This document shows positions 5,212 to 7,926 of a stretch of DNA of 7,926 bases, piece by piece. The position numbers and the translations under genes were made by a program. Positions within the stretch are counted from its first letter, which is position 1; each line of letters begins with the position of its first letter. Source of the stretch: an uncultured Eubacteriales bacterium (lineage in GTDB: Bacteria; Bacillota; Clostridia; Oscillospirales; Acutalibacteraceae); NCBI GenBank assembly GCA_900320235.1, contig ONRO01000223.1, forward strand, positions 1 through 7,926, read 5' to 3'. The notes beneath the pieces are model-generated. The model was not told the DNA's origin. It made no database searches and saw only the letters and a list, made by a program, of their open reading frames with translations.

Positions 5212-6084
5212 TTAAGAATCCGGTGACACACTGGTGTTTTCAGACTGCTGAACCGGATATCTGATTACTTTTTTGCCAAGCAGAGTTTCATCGTATTTTC
5301 TTTTTATCGTTACCCTGCCGGTAAAGGAAAAACCGCAGACCGGGCAGATAAAGGGTGCACCAAAGCCTTTGTATTTTTCTTTCCATTTATTTTTTTTTCT
5401 GCATCGTGCACCGCATTCCGGACAATTGAAAAATACAGAGCTGAGATCTGCATATTCACTGTCAAGGCTTTCAACAGAAAAAGAGCGGAAGGTCAGTTCG
5501 TCATAGAACTGCTTTTCGCAGTTTTCTGTATATGCTTCAAGTGCAGCTTTGTGATAAAGCTTACTCAGACATAACGCTGTGATAATGCTGTCGCCAAGTG
5601 CTCTGTGATGAGGTATTTCATCTGTGTCAATCTTCAGCAGATCGGCGGCTGTCTGAAGCCCGAGCGCATTTTTTCCGCTTAGCCCAAGCATATCATGGCA
5701 GTAACGCTGCAGATCAACATACTGCTTCATAAAAGGAATAGTATTGAGTTTACGATGAAATCTGAGGTTGCTGAGAAGGGAATAAAGATCTGTTTTGCTC
5801 CATGTCATCAGTATACAGCCGGATGCAAATTTCCTGAATTTGTTATAGCCGTAATCAAAGGGTACGCCCCTCTGCAGATCTTCATATGACAGGGAGGTGA
5901 GTGTTTTTACAGAGGAACTGAGTCTGGTTGATATTACGGGGCGGACAAGACAATTGAATTTACCTGTGATTTCAAGGTCTTCATTCAGTCTTACCGCACC
6001 GAATTCTATTATTTCGTTGATATATGAATTGATTTTCTTGGAAAAACAACCGTTCCATTCAAGATCAAATATAACAAAATCCAT
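5212..6084 (-). CDS. DEDD-family (DnaQ-like) 3'-5' exonuclease with C-terminal zinc-ribbon-like domain
   Basis: This 290-residue protein has an N-terminal exonuclease domain (about 1-185). Exo I is FDLEWN (catalytic D7 and E9), Exo II is in TWSKTDLYSL (D99), and Exo III is HRALGD (H160 and D165), giving the DEDDh set of four acids plus histidine. The spacing and the NEIIEFGAV strand resemble the KapD/ERI-1-like exonucleases rather than the polymerase III epsilon subunit. Residues 221-250 hold two CxxC pairs (C221/C224 in CPEC, C247/C250 in CPVC), a zinc-ribbon-like module that could bind metal and nucleic acid. The substrate (RNA or DNA) is not decided by sequence. The gene begins two bases after the typA stop codon, with only a weak AAAGG-type site inside the end of typA, so translation is probably coupled. 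It ends before the shared terminator. Its role is unknown; the link to typA suggests RNA or ribosome metabolism, as inference. Confidence 0.88.
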   Translation of the reverse strand: MDFVIFDLEWNGCFSKKINSYINEIIEFGAVRLNEDLEITGKFNCLVRPVISTRLSSSVKTLTSLSYEDLQRGVPFDYGYNKFRKFASGCILMTWSKTDLYSLLSNLRFHRKLNTIPFMKQYVDLQRYCHDMLGLSGKNALGLQTAADLLKIDTDEIPHHRALGDSIITALCLSKLYHKAALEAYTENCEKQFYDELTFRSFSVESLDSEYADLSSVFFNCPECGARCRKKNKWKEKYKGFGAPFICPVCGFSFTGRVTIKRKYDETLLGKKVIRYPVQQSENTSVSPDS

Positions 6085-6086
6085 TA

Positions 6087-7907
6087 TCAGCCGCCTTTGC
6101 TCTGTGCCTTCATACGCTGTTCTTTATTAAGAATTGTCTTACGCATTCTTACGGATACAGGGGTTACTTCTACAAGCTCATCATCTGCGATGAATTCAAG
6201 TGACTGCTCAAGGCTGAGTGTTGTAGGCGGGGTAAGCTTCAGAGCTTCGTCAGAACCGGAAGCACGGGTGTTTGTGATGTGCTTTTTCTTACAGACATTA
6301 ACGGTCATATCTTCGTTTTTCGGGTTTGAACCGACAATCATGCCTTCATATACTTCAACGCCCGGACCAATGAAAAGTCTTCCTCTGTCCTGAGCTGCAA
6401 AAAGACCATAGCCTGTTGCTGTGCCGGTTTCGTGAGCGATAAGGCTTCCCTGAGTTCTTGTTGCGATATCACCCTTATACGGCTCATAGCCGTCAAAGAT
6501 GCTGTTCATTATACCGTTGCCGTTTGTATCTGTAAGAAACTCCGGACGATAGCCCATAAGGCCTCTTGCAGGAATACGGAACTCGATCTGAGTTGTGCCG
6601 GACTCCTTAGGTGTCATATTTATAAGCTCAGCTTTTCTTGAACCAAGCTTTTCCATAACAGCACCGACATAGTTATCCGGAACTTCAACTGCAAGAAGCT
6701 CCATCGGTTCCATAGTAACGCCGTCGATCTCCTTGAGGATAACCTTAGGACGTGAAACCTGGAATTCGTAGTTCTGGCGGCGCATTGTTTCGATAAGAAT
6801 AGAAAGATGGAGTTCGCCTCTGCCGGAAACTTTGAATGTATCAGCAGAATCTGTTTCCTCAACTCTCATGGCAACATTTGTTTCTACTTCCTTGAAAAGA
6901 CGTTCACGGATATTTCTTGAGGTCACATACTTGCCTTCCTTGCCTGCAAAGGGACTGTTGTTTACCATGAAAAGCATGGAAACAGTCGGCTCGTCAATTT
7001 TTACAAAGGGGAGAGGCTCCGGATGCTCGACATCACAGGCAGTCTCACCGATATTGAGGTCAGAAATACCGGAAACTGCAACGATATCGCCAAGCTCAGC
7101 TTTTTCTGCGTCAACTCTTTTAAGACCCTCGAACTGATAAAGCTTTGTTATCTTAGCGTTCTTGCAGGTGCCGTCATTATGACAGAGAATAACATTCTGG
7201 CCAGCCTTGCAGCTTCCGCGCTCAACTCTGCCGATACCGATTCTTCCGACATAATCATCATAATCTATATTTGAGAAAAGAAGCTGGAGTGGACCGTCTG
7301 TATCTCCTTCGGGAGCAGGAATTTCCTCAAGAATCTTTTCAAAAAGAGGCTGCATATCTGTTCCGGGTGTATGGGGATCAAGACTTGCATAGCCGTCTCT
7401 GCCGGATGCGTAGACAACAGGAAATTCAAGCTGGTCGTCATCAGCACCGAGTTCTATGAAGAGATCGAGAACCTCGTCAACGACTTCTTCAGGACGTGCA
7501 CCGGGACGGTCGATCTTATTTACAACAACAAGCGGTTTTTTGCCAAGGCCAAGAGCCTTTTGAAGCACGAATCTTGTCTGCGGCATACAGCCTTCAAATG
7601 CATCGACAAGCAGAAGAACACCGTCAACCATCATAAGAATACGCTCAACTTCACCGCCGAAGTCAGCATGACCGGGGGTGTCAACGATATTGATTTTTGT
7701 ATCCTTATACATAACTGCAGTATTCTTTGAAAGAATGGTAATACCTCTTTCTCTTTCGAGATCGTTGGAATCCATTACTCTTTCAGCAACAGCCTCGTTC
7801 TGTCTGAAAATACCGCTCTGCAAAAGCAGCTGATCGACGAGGGTAGTCTTACCGTGGTCAACGTGAGCGATTATAGCAATATTTCTCAAATTTTCTCTTT
7901 TAGCCAT
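6087..7907 (-). CDS. typA: Translational GTPase TypA/BipA
   Basis: This 606-residue GTPase is related to EF-G and LepA. It binds the 70S ribosome and is known to support 50S assembly and growth under cold or stress. The G motifs are G1 AHVDHGKTT (14-22), the switch I region ERERGIT (51-57), G3 DTPGH (76-80), G4 NKID (130-133) and G5 SGRDG (168-172). A beta-barrel domain II follows (about 203-300), then an EF-G-like domain III (about 305-385) and domain V (about 395-475). The TypA-specific C-terminal domain (about 480-606) includes HETGTATGYGL and the KKKHITNTRASG stretch. EF-G domain IV is absent, as expected. The length matches E. coli BipA (about 607), so the gene is complete. The ATG at 7907 has GAGG (7915-7918) seven bases upstream. 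The promoter lies beyond the right edge. The exonuclease gene follows after two bases in the same transcript. Confidence 0.97.
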   Translation of the reverse strand: MAKRENLRNIAIIAHVDHGKTTLVDQLLLQSGIFRQNEAVAERVMDSNDLERERGITILSKNTAVMYKDTKINIVDTPGHADFGGEVERILMMVDGVLLLVDAFEGCMPQTRFVLQKALGLGKKPLVVVNKIDRPGARPEEVVDEVLDLFIELGADDDQLEFPVVYASGRDGYASLDPHTPGTDMQPLFEKILEEIPAPEGDTDGPLQLLFSNIDYDDYVGRIGIGRVERGSCKAGQNVILCHNDGTCKNAKITKLYQFEGLKRVDAEKAELGDIVAVSGISDLNIGETACDVEHPEPLPFVKIDEPTVSMLFMVNNSPFAGKEGKYVTSRNIRERLFKEVETNVAMRVEETDSADTFKVSGRGELHLSILIETMRRQNYEFQVSRPKVILKEIDGVTMEPMELLAVEVPDNYVGAVMEKLGSRKAELINMTPKESGTTQIEFRIPARGLMGYRPEFLTDTNGNGIMNSIFDGYEPYKGDIATRTQGSLIAHETGTATGYGLFAAQDRGRLFIGPGVEVYEGMIVGSNPKNEDMTVNVCKKKHITNTRASGSDEALKLTPPTTLSLEQSLEFIADDELVEVTPVSVRMRKTILNKEQRMKAQSKGG

Positions 7908-7926
7908 AAATTAACCTCTTTTTCAA

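Overview
The window reads as ordinary chromosome of a low-to-moderate G+C Gram-positive anaerobe of the class Clostridia. A Ruminococcus-like member of the Oscillospiraceae is my best guess. The grounds are strong AGGAGG-type Shine-Dalgarno sites, consensus TATAAT -10 boxes, a BceAB-type peptide-antibiotic transporter, and a G+C-rich intergenic element whose GGGGGC-AGA-GCCCCC core resembles repeats I associate with Ruminococcus genomes. The assignment rests on recall and was not searched.

Left part (1-2634, minus strand): a two-gene ABC transporter operon. An ATPase with every canonical nucleotide-binding motif overlaps by 11 bases an FtsX-like permease that runs off the left edge. Seven predicted membrane helices followed by a very large extracellular domain identify the permease as BceB-like, the class that protects against bacitracin-like and other cell-wall peptide antibiotics.

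Middle (2635-3121): a 487-base divergent intergenic region with no convincing gene. On the transporter side it holds a 10-bp-arm hairpin in the leader, an extended -10 promoter without a good -35, and a perfect inverted repeat AACCTTACA-TTTT-TGTAAGGTT. The repeat matches the TNACA-N4-TGTAA operator of BceR-type response regulators. Next comes a G+C-rich element of small hairpins plus three tandem copies of a 31-32 base unit. The extended -10 promoter of ppa follows.

Right-going genes (3122-5137): ppa (soluble family I inorganic pyrophosphatase) is followed 20 bases later by an unrecognised four-helix membrane protein, with a hairpin straddling the ppa stop codon. A thioredoxin gene then has its own -10 box and ends in a terminator that appears to work in both directions.

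Left-going genes (5212-7907): typA/bipA (ribosome-associated translational GTPase) is followed after two bases by a DEDD-family 3'-5' exonuclease carrying a C-terminal zinc-ribbon-like domain. This pair converges on the thioredoxin terminator.

Most of the window is housekeeping: pyrophosphate removal, thiol redox, ribosome GTPase. The most informative part is the transporter control region, where sequence alone suggests a BceRS-type two-component system elsewhere in the genome or just beyond the left edge. I see no phage, IS element, CRISPR array, tRNA or rRNA, and no clear evidence of a wholly new system. The least explained items are the membrane protein after ppa, the exonuclease zinc-ribbon fusion, the oversized permease ectodomain and the tandem-repeat element.
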